From: Caldisericia bacterium
GTDB lineage: Bacteria; Caldisericota; Caldisericia; JAAYUI01
Length of the DNA: 64,000 nucleotides
Assembly: GCA_017992475.1 (NCBI GenBank)
Contig: JAGOOO010000002.1
Coordinates: forward strand, 62,001 to 126,000
Direction of reading: 5' to 3'
Shown here in pieces: positions 34,315 to 43,511 of this stretch. Position 1 is the first letter of the stretch. The number at the start of each line of letters is the position of its first letter. A program made the position numbers and the translations under genes. The notes beneath the pieces are model-generated. The model did not search any database. It saw only the letters and a list, made by a program, of their open reading frames with translations, and was not told where the DNA came from.

Positions 34315-36069
34315 GTGACTACATTCCAATATTATTCTAGATTGCTTAAGCCATACAGATGGAAATATGTTTTGGCCATGATCGGCGTTTTGGTGAACAC
34401 CTCAGACATGCTTGTTCCAATGTTTATTTCAACAAGCATTGATGCTGCATATCTTAAGAAACCAGATGCAAAATATATAATTTTGTCGGCTTTGCTTTGG
34501 GTTGTTGGCATTGCTGTTGTGAGGTCCTTTACGTTTGTAGCCAGCAGGTACACACTTGTTGGTGTATCAAGACACACAGCTTATGATCTGAGAAACACCA
34601 TCTATGATAAAATCTTGAGATTGCCTGACAAATTTTTTGTCGGGATGTCTACAGGTGAAATAATGAACAGGGCATCTTCTGATGTCCAGTCTATCACGAT
34701 GTTTCTTGGTATGGGTGGAAATCTTTTCCCAAACGCTGTTTTGAGAACAGTACTTGGTACGATATTGATGATATCAATATCATGGAAGCTTGCCATACCA
34801 ATTTTACTTTTTGTGCCGGTACTCTTCTTCATCGAATATCTTTTTGGAAAAAAGATATTCAAGCTTTACAAGATTCTTCAGGACTATTCTGACAAAGTTG
34901 TAAGCAGAGTGCAGGAAAACTACTCTGGTGCCAGAACTGTAAGATCGTACAACCAGGGAGATCATGAGAAGAGGATGTACAAGGGAATGATGGACAAATA
35001 CGTTCAGACCATCAAACCTCTCAATATAATGGATGCCCTCTTCTGGCCTGTCCTGAACATGGCAAGCTGGATGCCAATACTGGTAATCCTTTGGTATGGT
35101 GGTGTTTTATATATGAAAGGCCAGTTGACCCTTGGTGGTCTGTCTGCCTTTATCGCCTATGTCAGTCTCATGATCTGGCCAATCATCAATCTTGGATGGG
35201 TAACAAATCTTTACCAAAGGTCAAATGCTTCGCTCAAGAGGATTGTTGAGATCACAGAAGTTGTTCCTGATATCAAATCTCCACAAAACCCATACAAACC
35301 AGAAACCATTGAGGGAAACATAGAGCTGAAAGATGTCAAATTGTCTTATGGTACAAACATCAACTCCATAGACGGAATCTCCATTACTATTCCAAAAGGG
35401 CAGGTTGTGGGTGTTGTTGGCCCGGTTGGTTCGGGGAAAAGCTCTTTTGGAAAACTTTTGCTTAGAGTCTGGGACTCTGATTCTGGCGAAGTGAGCATTG
35501 ATGGTGTTGATATAAAAAAGTGGGACCTCAAGATGCTCAGGAAATCTTTTGGCTATGTTCCGCAAGACAATTTCCTTTTCTCCACTTCAATTGGAGAAAA
35601 CATAGCTTTTGCTAAACCTGATGCCACCAAAGAAGAAATCGAAAAAGTGGCAGAGATGGTCCAGATAAAGGACGAGATCGAGAAGTTCCCACAAAGCTTT
35701 GATACAGTGGTTGGTGAAAGGGGAGTAACGCTTTCTGGTGGACAAAGGCAAAGAGTCGCTATTGCAAGAGCACTGCTTCTTGATCCACCGATGATGCTTC
35801 TGGATGATCCTTTGTCTGCGGTCGATACTTCGACTGAGGACGCAATCATTGATACGCTTAAACCGATAATAAAGGGCAGAACAACAATAATAATCGCCCA
35901 CAGGGTAAGCGCAATGAGGCTTGCCGATAGGATCGTTGTTCTTGACAAGGGAAGGATTGTGGAGGATGGCACTCACCAGGAGTTGATGACAAAAGGCGGT
36001 TATTACGCTGATCTTGTTGAAAAACAGAGACTGGCCACTCAGATAGGCCAGGAGGGCATCGATGCCTGA
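34315..36069 (+). CDS. ABC exporter half-transporter, degenerate-site subunit
   Basis: GTG 34315 gives MTTFQYYSRLLKPYRWKYV, the usual N-terminus; a TTG at 34279 would add 12 codons without homology. Six membrane helices precede the nucleotide-binding domain: Walker A GPVGSGKSS, signature LSGGQRQR, Walker B MLLDDPLSAVD, H-loop AHRVS. The catalytic glutamate after Walker B is aspartate. This matches the TM287-like subunit of heterodimeric exporters. The next gene begins eight bases before its stop and supplies the partner. Confidence 0.92.
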   Translation: MTTFQYYSRLLKPYRWKYVLAMIGVLVNTSDMLVPMFISTSIDAAYLKKPDAKYIILSALLWVVGIAVVRSFTFVASRYTLVGVSRHTAYDLRNTIYDKILRLPDKFFVGMSTGEIMNRASSDVQSITMFLGMGGNLFPNAVLRTVLGTILMISISWKLAIPILLFVPVLFFIEYLFGKKIFKLYKILQDYSDKVVSRVQENYSGARTVRSYNQGDHEKRMYKGMMDKYVQTIKPLNIMDALFWPVLNMASWMPILVILWYGGVLYMKGQLTLGGLSAFIAYVSLMIWPIINLGWVTNLYQRSNASLKRIVEITEVVPDIKSPQNPYKPETIEGNIELKDVKLSYGTNINSIDGISITIPKGQVVGVVGPVGSGKSSFGKLLLRVWDSDSGEVSIDGVDIKKWDLKMLRKSFGYVPQDNFLFSTSIGENIAFAKPDATKEEIEKVAEMVQIKDEIEKFPQSFDTVVGERGVTLSGGQRQRVAIARALLLDPPMMLLDDPLSAVDTSTEDAIIDTLKPIIKGRTTIIIAHRVSAMRLADRIVVLDKGRIVEDGTHQELMTKGGYYADLVEKQRLATQIGQEGIDA

Positions 36070-37846
36070 GTATATACACGAAGAAGAAGCCCTTGGAAAA
36101 GCTTATGATTCAAGGCTCATAAAAAGACTTCTAAAATATCTGAAGCCATACGTCGGCAAAACAATTCTTTCTTTGCTAATGCTCGTTTTCTGGACGGCCC
36201 TGAGGCTTGCTTCGCCGATAATTATGAAGCTTGCTCTTGATAAATACATTAGCAAAGGGGACATCAAAGGCCTAGGAATTCTTATGCTTGCGATGTTTAC
36301 CCTGATTATCTTCCAGTCCATTGTCAGGTATTATCAGATCCTTATCATGTCTTTCATTGGTCAGTATCTCATGAGGGACATGAGGCGCCAGATTTTTGAC
36401 AAATTGCAAGACATTCAGATGTCATTTTTTGACCACAATCCAGTTGGAAGGCTTATCACCAGAATAACATCAGATGTTGACGCGATTTACGAGTTTCTGA
36501 CTCAGGGCATAATAACCCTCATAACAGACGTGACGATCGTTATCGGTTCTACAATAATGCTCTTCATCCTCCAGCCAACACTTGCGCTTATCGCTGTTTC
36601 GATTATGCCCCCAATGATGGTTGCGGCAGTGGTATTCAAGAATCTGGCAACCAAGTTTTACAGGGAGGTCAGGGTCAAAACAGCAAAGGTCAATGCTTTC
36701 CTACAGGAGAGCATCACTGGTGTTCGTACTATCCAGTGGAGTGGCAGGGAAGACATAAACAAAGGCATGTTTGCCAAAATTTCCGGAGAGCTCAAAGGCA
36801 GCCAGCTCAAGGCTGTTCTTAACTATACAGTTTTCTTCCAGGCAATTGACCTGTTCGAAACAGTTGCAACGGGTTTTGTTGTCTGGTATGGAAGCTTACT
36901 GGTACTCAAGGTGGCAATAACTGTCGGACTTCTTGTGGCTTTTACATCGTACCTGAAGGAATTCTATGCCTCGATGTATGATATATCTGACCATTTCAAC
37001 ACCATGCAGGAAGCGATGACCTCTTCAGAGAGAATATTCAAGCTTCTTGATGAACCCGTTGTCATAAAAGAAAAAGTTGATGCCATCTGGCCGGAAGAAC
37101 CAATCAATGGCCATGTTGAATTTCAGGATGTACAACTGGAATATCAGCCCGGTCAGCCTGTCCTTAAGGGCGTGTCGTTTGAAGTAAAACCAGGCCAGAA
37201 AGTGGCCGTTGTCGGGCCAACTGGTGCCGGTAAGTCCAGTATAATCAGTCTTCTCTCAAGACTGTATGACATCCAGGGCGGGGACATAAAGATAGATGGC
37301 CACTCAATATACAACCTCAAACTAGGCTATCTGAGGAGCCAGATTTCTGTTGTGCTTCAGGACCCATTCATCTTTTCAGGCCCAATCATTGACAATATAA
37401 CTCTCCTCTCGCCTATCAGCAGGGAAAGAGCCAGAGAAGCAGCCAGGCTTGTCGGCGCCGAAGATTTCATCCTTAAACTGCCTGAAGGGTATGACTATGT
37501 TCTGACCGAAAGAGGGGCAACACTCTCTGTTGGTCAGCGTCAGCTCCTTTCATTCGCCAGGGCAATTGCCCATGACCCAAGAATACTTGTCCTAGATGAG
37601 GCGACAAGCTCTATCGACACGGCCTCTGAAACGCTGATCCAGGAGGCCATGAAAAACATGATGGCTGGCAGGACCTCGATTGTTGTGGCCCACAGACTCT
37701 CAACCATCAAGGATGCCGATCTTGTGCTGGTTATCTCTGATGGAAAGATTGCAGAGAGCGGATCACACGATGAGCTTTTGAAAAGGGGTGGAATGTACAA
37801 GACCCTTTATGAGCTCCAGTTCAAGGCCCAGGAAAGAAACTCATAA
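36062..37846 (+). CDS. ABC exporter half-transporter, catalytic-site subunit
   Basis: The 594-residue protein has six membrane helices, then Walker A GPTGAGKSS, signature LSVGQRQL, Walker B LVLDEATSSID with the catalytic glutamate, and H-loop AHRLS. The signature has valine instead of glycine, the expected complement to the aspartate in the first subunit. The two defects meet in one ATP site, leaving one degenerate and one active site, as in TM287/288. The substrate is unknown; co-regulation with pspA would suit an envelope-stress or drug exporter. Confidence 0.92.
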   Translation: MPEYIHEEEALGKAYDSRLIKRLLKYLKPYVGKTILSLLMLVFWTALRLASPIIMKLALDKYISKGDIKGLGILMLAMFTLIIFQSIVRYYQILIMSFIGQYLMRDMRRQIFDKLQDIQMSFFDHNPVGRLITRITSDVDAIYEFLTQGIITLITDVTIVIGSTIMLFILQPTLALIAVSIMPPMMVAAVVFKNLATKFYREVRVKTAKVNAFLQESITGVRTIQWSGREDINKGMFAKISGELKGSQLKAVLNYTVFFQAIDLFETVATGFVVWYGSLLVLKVAITVGLLVAFTSYLKEFYASMYDISDHFNTMQEAMTSSERIFKLLDEPVVIKEKVDAIWPEEPINGHVEFQDVQLEYQPGQPVLKGVSFEVKPGQKVAVVGPTGAGKSSIISLLSRLYDIQGGDIKIDGHSIYNLKLGYLRSQISVVLQDPFIFSGPIIDNITLLSPISRERAREAARLVGAEDFILKLPEGYDYVLTERGATLSVGQRQLLSFARAIAHDPRILVLDEATSSIDTASETLIQEAMKNMMAGRTSIVVAHRLSTIKDADLVLVISDGKIAESGSHDELLKRGGMYKTLYELQFKAQERNS

Positions 37847-37854
37847 CAAAGTAA

Positions 37855-37881
37855 AACAGCCCCTCTCTTGGAGGGGCTGTT
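37855..37881 (+). terminator. Strong hairpin after the ABC exporter operon
   Basis: The 11-bp stem AACAGCCCCTC / GAGGGGCTGTT with a five-base loop begins nine bases after the stop codon. No T-run follows, so it may be a weak terminator or an mRNA 3'-end protector. Confidence 0.5.
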
Positions 37882-37920
37882 GGAAAACGAATGCCAAATT
37901 TTTTCTTCAGAGAGTAAACA

Positions 37921-38065
37921 AAACTATTCAGATCGTTCCCTTTCTTGGTAAATGGAAAGCCACTCGAATCCTTCTCTCTCCAAGCAGATGAGAAATTACT
38001 CAAATCCTTCCCCCTCCTCAGAGCAAGTAGGAAATCACTCAGATCCTTCTCCCGAAGGGAGAAGG
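37921..38065. repeat. Degenerate tandem repeat array, about four units
   Basis: Four units beginning at 37921, 37956, 37993 and 38032 share AAA..ACTC.AATCCTTC-like cores, with periods of 35, 37 and 39 bases. The last unit ends in a perfect 9-bp hairpin (CCTTCTCCC-GAA-GGGAGAAGG, 38045-38065). No conserved spacers of CRISPR type are present. Confidence 0.5.
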
Positions 38066-38124
38066 AAAAAGGATGAGGGGGTTTTAAAAACCTTCAAAAC
38101 CACCCAAAAACCACCTCACCCGAA

Positions 38125-38145
38125 CCCTCTCCTGGAAGGAGAGGG
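38125..38145. repeat. Hairpin CCCTCTCCT-GGA-AGGAGAGGG
   Basis: A 9-bp perfect stem with a three-base loop, preceded by CACCTCACCCGAA. This is the look of dispersed CCCTCACCC/CTCTCC intergenic repeats. No gene is seen in 37847-38189. Confidence 0.45.
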
Positions 38146-38189
38146 GCAAAAATGGGAGCCTTTTTCCTGAAAAAAGGGTTTGTATTTAA

Positions 38190-38501
38190 TCAGATGAGCG
38201 TGACCACAAAACCTATAACTGCCCCGCCAACTGCACCTGTTCCGATGATTGGCGCATAGACCCTTGTGATTATTGCAGATGGAAGGCTGAGCACGAGGCC
38301 CACCAGAAAACCTGTCAGGATTGGGTTGATGCCCAATTCCAGGTTTGGGATGATAAATCCGATTGCAAAGCGGTCAATGAAAGCTGAAGAGATGGCCTCT
38401 GCTTTGCGGCGCGCATCTGGATATTTCATTGGCAGCATGACGATGATGTCCAGGAGGCCAAAAACCAGTCCGCATAATAATCCCAAGTATATTTTGTTCA
38501 T
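38190..38501 (-). CDS. Small hydrophobic membrane protein
   Basis: The 103-residue protein has three helices (IYLGLLCGLVFGLLDIIVML, LTGFLVGLVLSLPSAIIT, GAVGGAVIGFVVTLI) and a short charged loop (KYPDARRKAEAIS). It is not recognised. A promoter with TTGTAT (38531-38536), 17 bp and CATAAT (38508-38513) ends six bases before the ATG, again predicting a leaderless mRNA. Confidence 0.6.
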   Translation of the reverse strand: MNKIYLGLLCGLVFGLLDIIVMLPMKYPDARRKAEAISSAFIDRFAIGFIIPNLELGINPILTGFLVGLVLSLPSAIITRVYAPIIGTGAVGGAVIGFVVTLI

Positions 38502-38680
38502 GTTTTGATTATGGCTGGCTTGTTTTCAAAATACAACAATCTGGATTTTTTGTGCAAGTTTGTTTTGGGAACTTCCAATGCCCTGGTAGTACAAATTTGA
38601 GTAATAGTTAAGAGAGAACCTTGGATAAATTTCTAAGATTATTCCAAATCCTCAGCATTTTTGAGATTGATTTTTCAAAT

Positions 38681-38712
38681 AAAAAAGCCGGAGGCGAAAC
38701 CTCCGGCTTTTT
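38681..38712. terminator. Bidirectional rho-independent terminator
   Basis: AAAAAAGCCGGAGG, a five-base loop, then CCTCCGGCTTTTT. It lies 20 bases beyond the porB stop and terminates the POR operon on the minus strand. The stretch 38514-38680 shows only the promoter of the small membrane gene. Confidence 0.9.
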
Positions 38713-38732
38713 GGTTCTCTGAAGAGAGGCTA

Positions 38733-39632
38733 TCAGACAAGCCCGAATTTTTCGATGTTTGCGTCGGCAATTACCTGAATTTGTGCGATGACCTTTTTGC
38801 CTTCGTCTGATTTGAGCAGGTGCCTGAAACGGCTCTGGGTCTTGAGGTAGTCTTCCACTGGGACTTTTTTGGCGATTTTCTGGACTTTTACAAGCTGCCC
38901 GTCTTCGTATTCGATGACAGGGAAAAGACCTGTATTTACAGCAAGTTTTGCGATCTCGACTGCTTTGTCCGAATCAAAACCCCAACCAAGTGGGCATGGG
39001 GCGTGGAAATGGATGTAGGACGGGCCGACTGTTTCGACAGCCTTTTTCACCTTGCGCTCAAGGTCCTTCGGGTTGGCAAGGCTCACTGTGGCTACATATT
39101 TGACCCTGTGTGCGTTGGCAATAGCGATCATGTCTTTTTTGAGGGTTTGGTTGCCCATGGACTCCGAGCCGGATGGGGAGGTGGTTGTGCTTGCATTGAA
39201 TGGGGTTTGCGAGGAGCGCTGGATGCCTGTGTTCATGTATGCCTCGTTGTCCAGGCAGACGTAAAGAATATTGTGTCCCCTCTCCCACATTCCGGAGATG
39301 CAGCCTATTCCAATGTCGGCTGTTGCGCCATCGCCGCCCATTGCCACGACCTTGATGCCGGTTTTGCCTCTTGCTTTGAGGGCTACCTCTACACCAGATG
39401 CGATTGCGGAGCTGTTCTCAAAGAGCGAATGCACCCACGGCACTTCCCAGGCGGACTGTGGATATTTTGAGGTGAAAATCTCGGAACAACCCGTTGCGTT
39501 GGCAACTATACAGTTTGGGCCGATTGCATCGATAATCAGCCTCATGCCTAGTGCTTCACCGCAACCTGCACAGGCGGTGTGGCCAGGGGCCAGAAGGTGC
39601 TTTTTCATCAGTTTTTGCTTAAGGTCTTCCAT
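38733..39632 (-). CDS. porB: Pyruvate:ferredoxin oxidoreductase beta subunit
   Basis: ATG 39632 (MEDLKQKLMKKHLLAPGHTACAGCGEALGMRL) shares a base with the porA stop; an upstream in-frame start to 39668 falls within porA. The CAGCGE cysteines, the TPP motif GDGATADIGIGCISG and the conserved DNEAYMNTGIQRSSQTP mark the TPP-binding subunit of POR. Together with PorA, PorC and PorD it oxidises pyruvate to acetyl-CoA, reducing ferredoxin. It is the last gene of the operon, ahead of a strong terminator. Confidence 0.93.
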   Translation of the reverse strand: MEDLKQKLMKKHLLAPGHTACAGCGEALGMRLIIDAIGPNCIVANATGCSEIFTSKYPQSAWEVPWVHSLFENSSAIASGVEVALKARGKTGIKVVAMGGDGATADIGIGCISGMWERGHNILYVCLDNEAYMNTGIQRSSQTPFNASTTTSPSGSESMGNQTLKKDMIAIANAHRVKYVATVSLANPKDLERKVKKAVETVGPSYIHFHAPCPLGWGFDSDKAVEIAKLAVNTGLFPVIEYEDGQLVKVQKIAKKVPVEDYLKTQSRFRHLLKSDEGKKVIAQIQVIADANIEKFGLV

Positions 39633-40804
39633 TATTCCTCCAGAAGGTCCGGCCTGAGCCCGACCCATTCGGAACGGTGGGTCCCGGGGTTTGGCCTGTT
39701 GATCATTCCGATTATCTCGTCTTCATGGATGTCCCTGCCACCGAGGCCGTAGATAAAGCTGTCAATTGCTGGCGGATTGGATATTCCATAAAGGGCGGCC
39801 CTGATTTCTGAGCCAAGGATTTCTCCATAACCTGCGGACATTGCTCTGTCCATGACAATGACGTGCTTCTTTCCAGAAAGGGCTTCCTTGACTTTTTCGG
39901 TCGGGAATGGTCTGAAGGTCTTGATCTTGAGGAGGCCAACTTTTTGGCCTTTGCCCCTGAGCGTGTCAACAGCTTCTTCGGCAAGACCAGTGATTGAGCC
40001 CATGGCAACAACGACAGTATCGGCATCATCAAGCTTGTAGCTTCTTATGAGACCGCCCGACGGCCTTCCAAATTTCTTCTCAAATGATGCAGCAACTTCC
40101 TCGATTACCTTTGTGGATTCGAGGTTGGCCTTGTGCATCTGGTATCTGACGTCCATGTGGTATGCTGGCTCGGTGAAGCAACCCATTGTTATTGGGTTGG
40201 CCGGGTCGAGCACCTGGAATGGCTTGTAGGAGCCAAGATATTCATCAACAAGTTTCTGGTCCGGAATGTTTACTGGTTCGAAGGTGTGGGTGATGAGGAA
40301 ACCATCAACGTTGACCATGTATGGTAGCTGGACCCTCTCGTCTTCGGCTATCTTGTAACCCATGATGTGAAGATCAAGCGATTCTTGTGCGTCTTCGGCA
40401 AATCCCATGATAAAACCGCTGTCGCGCATGAGCATTGCATCCTGCTGGTCAGACCAGATGGAAAGCGGTGCTGAAAGCGACCTGTTTGCACAGCACATTA
40501 CGAGTGGAAGTCTCATTCCAGCGCAGTTGTAGAGCACCTCGAGCATGAGTGCCAGGCCCTGGGATGTTGTTGCAGTGTAGGCCCTGGAGCCGCCTGCAAG
40601 GGCGCCAAGAACGACCGATGCGGCACCAAACTCGGACTCGGTATTGACGAATTCGGTTTTGAGCTGGCCATCGGCGACCATTTTGGCGAGGTCCTCGACT
40701 ATGTGCGTCTGTGGGGTGATTGGATATGCAGAGATGACGCCTGGCCTGCAAAGGGCGGCGCCGTGGGCTATTGCCAAGCTTCCTTCGATGAGTTCAATTG
40801 CCAT
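39632..40804 (-). CDS. porA: Pyruvate:ferredoxin oxidoreductase alpha subunit
   Basis: The 390-residue protein has the alpha-subunit hallmarks: VISAYPITPQTHIVEDLA, FVNTESEFGAASVVLGALAGGSRAYTATTSQGLALM and VDGFLITHT. C-terminally there is the domain II segment (VVVAMGSITGLAEEAVD). It pairs with PorB to form the catalytic core. Its first base overlaps the end of porD. Confidence 0.93.
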   Translation of the reverse strand: MAIELIEGSLAIAHGAALCRPGVISAYPITPQTHIVEDLAKMVADGQLKTEFVNTESEFGAASVVLGALAGGSRAYTATTSQGLALMLEVLYNCAGMRLPLVMCCANRSLSAPLSIWSDQQDAMLMRDSGFIMGFAEDAQESLDLHIMGYKIAEDERVQLPYMVNVDGFLITHTFEPVNIPDQKLVDEYLGSYKPFQVLDPANPITMGCFTEPAYHMDVRYQMHKANLESTKVIEEVAASFEKKFGRPSGGLIRSYKLDDADTVVVAMGSITGLAEEAVDTLRGKGQKVGLLKIKTFRPFPTEKVKEALSGKKHVIVMDRAMSAGYGEILGSEIRAALYGISNPPAIDSFIYGLGGRDIHEDEIIGMINRPNPGTHRSEWVGLRPDLLEE

Positions 40805-41070
40805 TATCTCACCTCCAGGAGCATTTCAATGCATTTTACTGGGCAAATGTTTGCACAAATTCCGCAACCTTTGCAATAATCAAGATCTGCATCGTATTTG
40901 TGTTCTTTGTCCCCAAAAATTATCCCTTCCGGGCAGTATGTTTCGCATGTTCCGCATGCGATACACTTTGCGTGGTCAAATTTTGGGTAATAGTTGCGCC
41001 AAGAGCCGGTTTTGTTTTCTTTTGATGTTCCGGGCTTGACGTTAATTCCTGGTTTCAACATCTTGCTCAT
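40804..41070 (-). CDS. porD: Pyruvate:ferredoxin oxidoreductase delta subunit (2[4Fe-4S] ferredoxin)
   Basis: The 88-residue protein has two ferredoxin motifs, CIACGTCETYCP and CKGCGICANICP, after an N-terminal region with the family's SWRNYYPKFD. It passes electrons from the TPP site to external ferredoxin. It overlaps porC by four bases. Confidence 0.93.
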   Translation of the reverse strand: MSKMLKPGINVKPGTSKENKTGSWRNYYPKFDHAKCIACGTCETYCPEGIIFGDKEHKYDADLDYCKGCGICANICPVKCIEMLLEVR

Positions 41071-41612
41071 TTGGCCTCCTTTGCCGCATTGTAGGCCTTC
41101 CTGCAGGCCCTGGCGTTTTTTTCGCCAAGCTCGCCTGGGAACCTTTCCTTGACGGCCTTTTCGACCGATTCAATTTTAATGAGCCCTGTGGCTCCGGCAA
41201 ATGCACCGATCATTACGGTGTTCGGGATTGGTCTGCCAATTTCTTCTACGGCAATTTCCAGTGCCGGGACAGTTATTATCCTGGCCTTTGTTTTAAGGCC
41301 AAGCTCTTCCGGTTTTTTTGCCGTATTGACGATCACGAGGCCATCTTCCTTGAGTCCGAACAGAAGATCGACAACACCGATCAAAGTTGGGTCCTGGATG
41401 ATCAGGAAATCTGGATGAAGGATCTGGGCCCTTGTCCTGATTTTCTTGTCAGAAATTCTGGCGAAGGCCTGAATGGGCGCACCTTTGCGCTCGGAACCGA
41501 AGCTTGGGAATGCCTGGGAATTCTGTCCGTCCAGGAATGCCGCAACAGCAAGGATTTCCGAAGCGGTGACGCACCCTTGACCTCCGCGGCCGTGAATGCG
41601 TATCTCTTTCAT
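41067..41612 (-). CDS. porC: Pyruvate:ferredoxin oxidoreductase gamma subunit
   Basis: The 181-residue protein starts MKEIRIHGRGGQGCVTASEILAVAA, the gamma-domain signature, followed by SFGSERKGAPIQAFARIS. AAAGGTGAG precedes the ATG. It is the first gene of porCDAB, the standard order for four-subunit POR. The 74-base spacer to the divergent sirtuin gene contains the promoters of both. Confidence 0.93.
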   Translation of the reverse strand: MKEIRIHGRGGQGCVTASEILAVAAFLDGQNSQAFPSFGSERKGAPIQAFARISDKKIRTRAQILHPDFLIIQDPTLIGVVDLLFGLKEDGLVIVNTAKKPEELGLKTKARIITVPALEIAVEEIGRPIPNTVMIGAFAGATGLIKIESVEKAVKERFPGELGEKNARACRKAYNAAKEAK

Positions 41613-41686
41613 TTTTTCTCACCTTTCCAATTGTATTATGAGCCACGGTGGATTATAAACACAAAGGCACTTTATCAAAGGGTGGT

Positions 41687-42430
41687 ATGGTAAACATGGA
41701 CGAAATAAAAAATGCCGTTGATTTGCTGTTAAAAGCTGGCAGGGTTTCGGCCCTTACGGGGGCTGGGATGTCTGCCGAGAGTGGAATACAGACTTTCCGT
41801 GACAAAGATGGCGTCTGGACAAAGATGGATCCGATGAAATGGGCAACCAGAGAGGGCTATCTTGAAAATCCGAAACTAGTGTGGGAATGGTATGAAGCAA
41901 GAAGAAACCAGGTGAAGAACTCAAAGCCGAATGATGGACATTGTGCAATGGCAGAATTTGAGAACATTTTCGGTCATTTTTCGGTTGCTACACAAAATAT
42001 AGATGGATTTCACAAGCTCTCTGGTTCAAAAAACGTGCATGAGCTTCATGGCAATATATTCAGGAACAAGTGCTTTGATGAAGACAAAATGCTTGAAGAA
42101 CTTGATGAAACAAGCATTCCACCAAGATGCCCATATTGTGGCGCTTTGGCCAGGCCTGATGTGGTGTGGTTTGGGGAGATACTACCGCAAGAAGTTTGGG
42201 AGGCTGCTTTTGATGATGCAAAAAACTCTGATTTCTACATGGTGGTTGGTACTTCGGGAACTGTCTATCCTGCCGCTGGCCTTGCCGGGATTGCAAAAAA
42301 GAATGGCGCAAAAGTGATAATTATAAATCCTGAAGACTCCGAGATTGATTTGCTGGCAGATGTTTTAATAAAGGGCAAGTCGGGAGAAGTTCTGCCAGAA
42401 ATTCTCAGAGGGCTCCAGACCAGTAAATAG
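41687..42430 (+). CDS. cobB: Sirtuin (NAD-dependent protein deacylase, CobB/Sir2 family)
   Basis: NAD-binding GAGMSAESGIQTFRD, catalytic QNIDGFHKLSG and HELHGN, and the VVGTSGTVYPAAGL loop are present. The zinc site is unusual: CPYC provides one pair, but the first pair shows only one cysteine (NKCFDED), so an acidic residue or no zinc is implied. ATG 41687 or ATG 41696 may start translation (AAAGGGTGG lies before both). TTGTAT (41631-41636), 17 bp, TATAAA (41654-41659) is the likely promoter. It may adjust acetyl-CoA-dependent protein acylation next to the POR operon. Confidence 0.9.
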   Translation: MVNMDEIKNAVDLLLKAGRVSALTGAGMSAESGIQTFRDKDGVWTKMDPMKWATREGYLENPKLVWEWYEARRNQVKNSKPNDGHCAMAEFENIFGHFSVATQNIDGFHKLSGSKNVHELHGNIFRNKCFDEDKMLEELDETSIPPRCPYCGALARPDVVWFGEILPQEVWEAAFDDAKNSDFYMVVGTSGTVYPAAGLAGIAKKNGAKVIIINPEDSEIDLLADVLIKGKSGEVLPEILRGLQTSK

Positions 42431-42553
42431 CCAGGATTACCCATAAAGGTTTCAAAGGGATTTTTCTGCTCTCTACCAACTTTTGGCAAAAGATTGACAA
42501 AGCCTTCTTTTGGAAATAACTTAATTACAATCTGATATTGCCAGGAGGACGGG

Positions 42554-43483
42554 ATGAAAAGGGTTATTTTTGCAGTCTTTTTGATATCGGTTATGGCCAT
42601 TTTGTTTGTTGGCCCTGTTTTCTCGCAGGAAAACAAGAATTCACCACCACCAACAACTATTACAGGCGTTCCATCCACGCCAGACGAGATAATGGCCGCC
42701 CAGAAAAGAAATTATGTCCAGTTTCCAATTTTGAATGGTAAATATGGCCAGATATGGCTGATTCCCAAGGGAGAGGCAAAAATAACCGCCAGGAACATAA
42801 AAGGGCTCATTGCAGGTGACGTCATCGAGGTTGACAACGATGGAACAAGCGCCTGTTCAATTGATTTTGACAAGTTTACTTCAGTCTATCTCAAAACGGA
42901 CAGCGCCATAGAGTTTGTTGATACGACACCAACAAAAATGAAGATAAAGCTTTTGAAAGGTGACATGCTCTTTGTTTCAAAAAAATCCTCCGGGATCGAG
43001 CTTGTCCAGGATGGCTGGGCAACCCAGGGGCTTGCAGGAACATTCACTTTTTCGGTTACCAGGGACAGCTCCGAGATGAGCGTTGTTGAAGGCACGACTT
43101 CATTCAAAATAGAAAAACTGGGGTCCGTTTATAAAATTGATGAAGGTAATACCGCAATAATAACAAAGGACGGCATTGGCGAGATTGATCCAACCGGCAT
43201 ATCGCCATTGCGCTTCTGGGACGACACAATAGCAAACCTGAACCCGACACTGCCAAAACCAAAAGAAGCTGTTGAACCATCGACCGCTTTTTCGCTTGGC
43301 GCAATCTTGCTGATCGTTGTTGCGGCAATGATTGTTGGTTTGCTTGTCTACATTGCCTACAGGACAATCAACAAGAGGCCAAGGGTAGAGATTGAAAAGG
43401 TTGATGAGCCGAAGCTGCGCACAGAAGATATTGTTGCATCCGAGATTGAGGAGATCACCACTGACGAAACGATAATAAAATAG
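42554..43483 (+). CDS. FecR-like exported protein with C-terminal membrane helix
   Basis: A signal peptide (residues 1-24, ending VFS) leads into a FecR-type beta domain (EVDNDGTSACSIDFDKFTSVYLKTDSAIEF, then LLKGDMLF and GLAGTFTFSV). A helix (residues ~247-268) and a short acidic cytosolic tail follow. FecR domains usually signal to a sigma factor, but no sigma gene is adjacent. A strong AGGAGG lies 7 bases upstream. The gene is followed after 28 bases by mrr. Confidence 0.75.
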   Translation: MKRVIFAVFLISVMAILFVGPVFSQENKNSPPPTTITGVPSTPDEIMAAQKRNYVQFPILNGKYGQIWLIPKGEAKITARNIKGLIAGDVIEVDNDGTSACSIDFDKFTSVYLKTDSAIEFVDTTPTKMKIKLLKGDMLFVSKKSSGIELVQDGWATQGLAGTFTFSVTRDSSEMSVVEGTTSFKIEKLGSVYKIDEGNTAIITKDGIGEIDPTGISPLRFWDDTIANLNPTLPKPKEAVEPSTAFSLGAILLIVVAAMIVGLLVYIAYRTINKRPRVEIEKVDEPKLRTEDIVASEIEEITTDETIIK

Positions 43484-43511
43484 TGATTTAAATAAGAAAG
43501 GCAAAAAATTT

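Noticed and set aside
37855-37881. Classical rho-independent terminator
   Set aside because: The stem is strong but lacks the T-run, so it is recorded with low confidence only.
37921-38065. CRISPR-like array
   Set aside because: Units are degenerate, there are no unique spacers and no cas genes are nearby.
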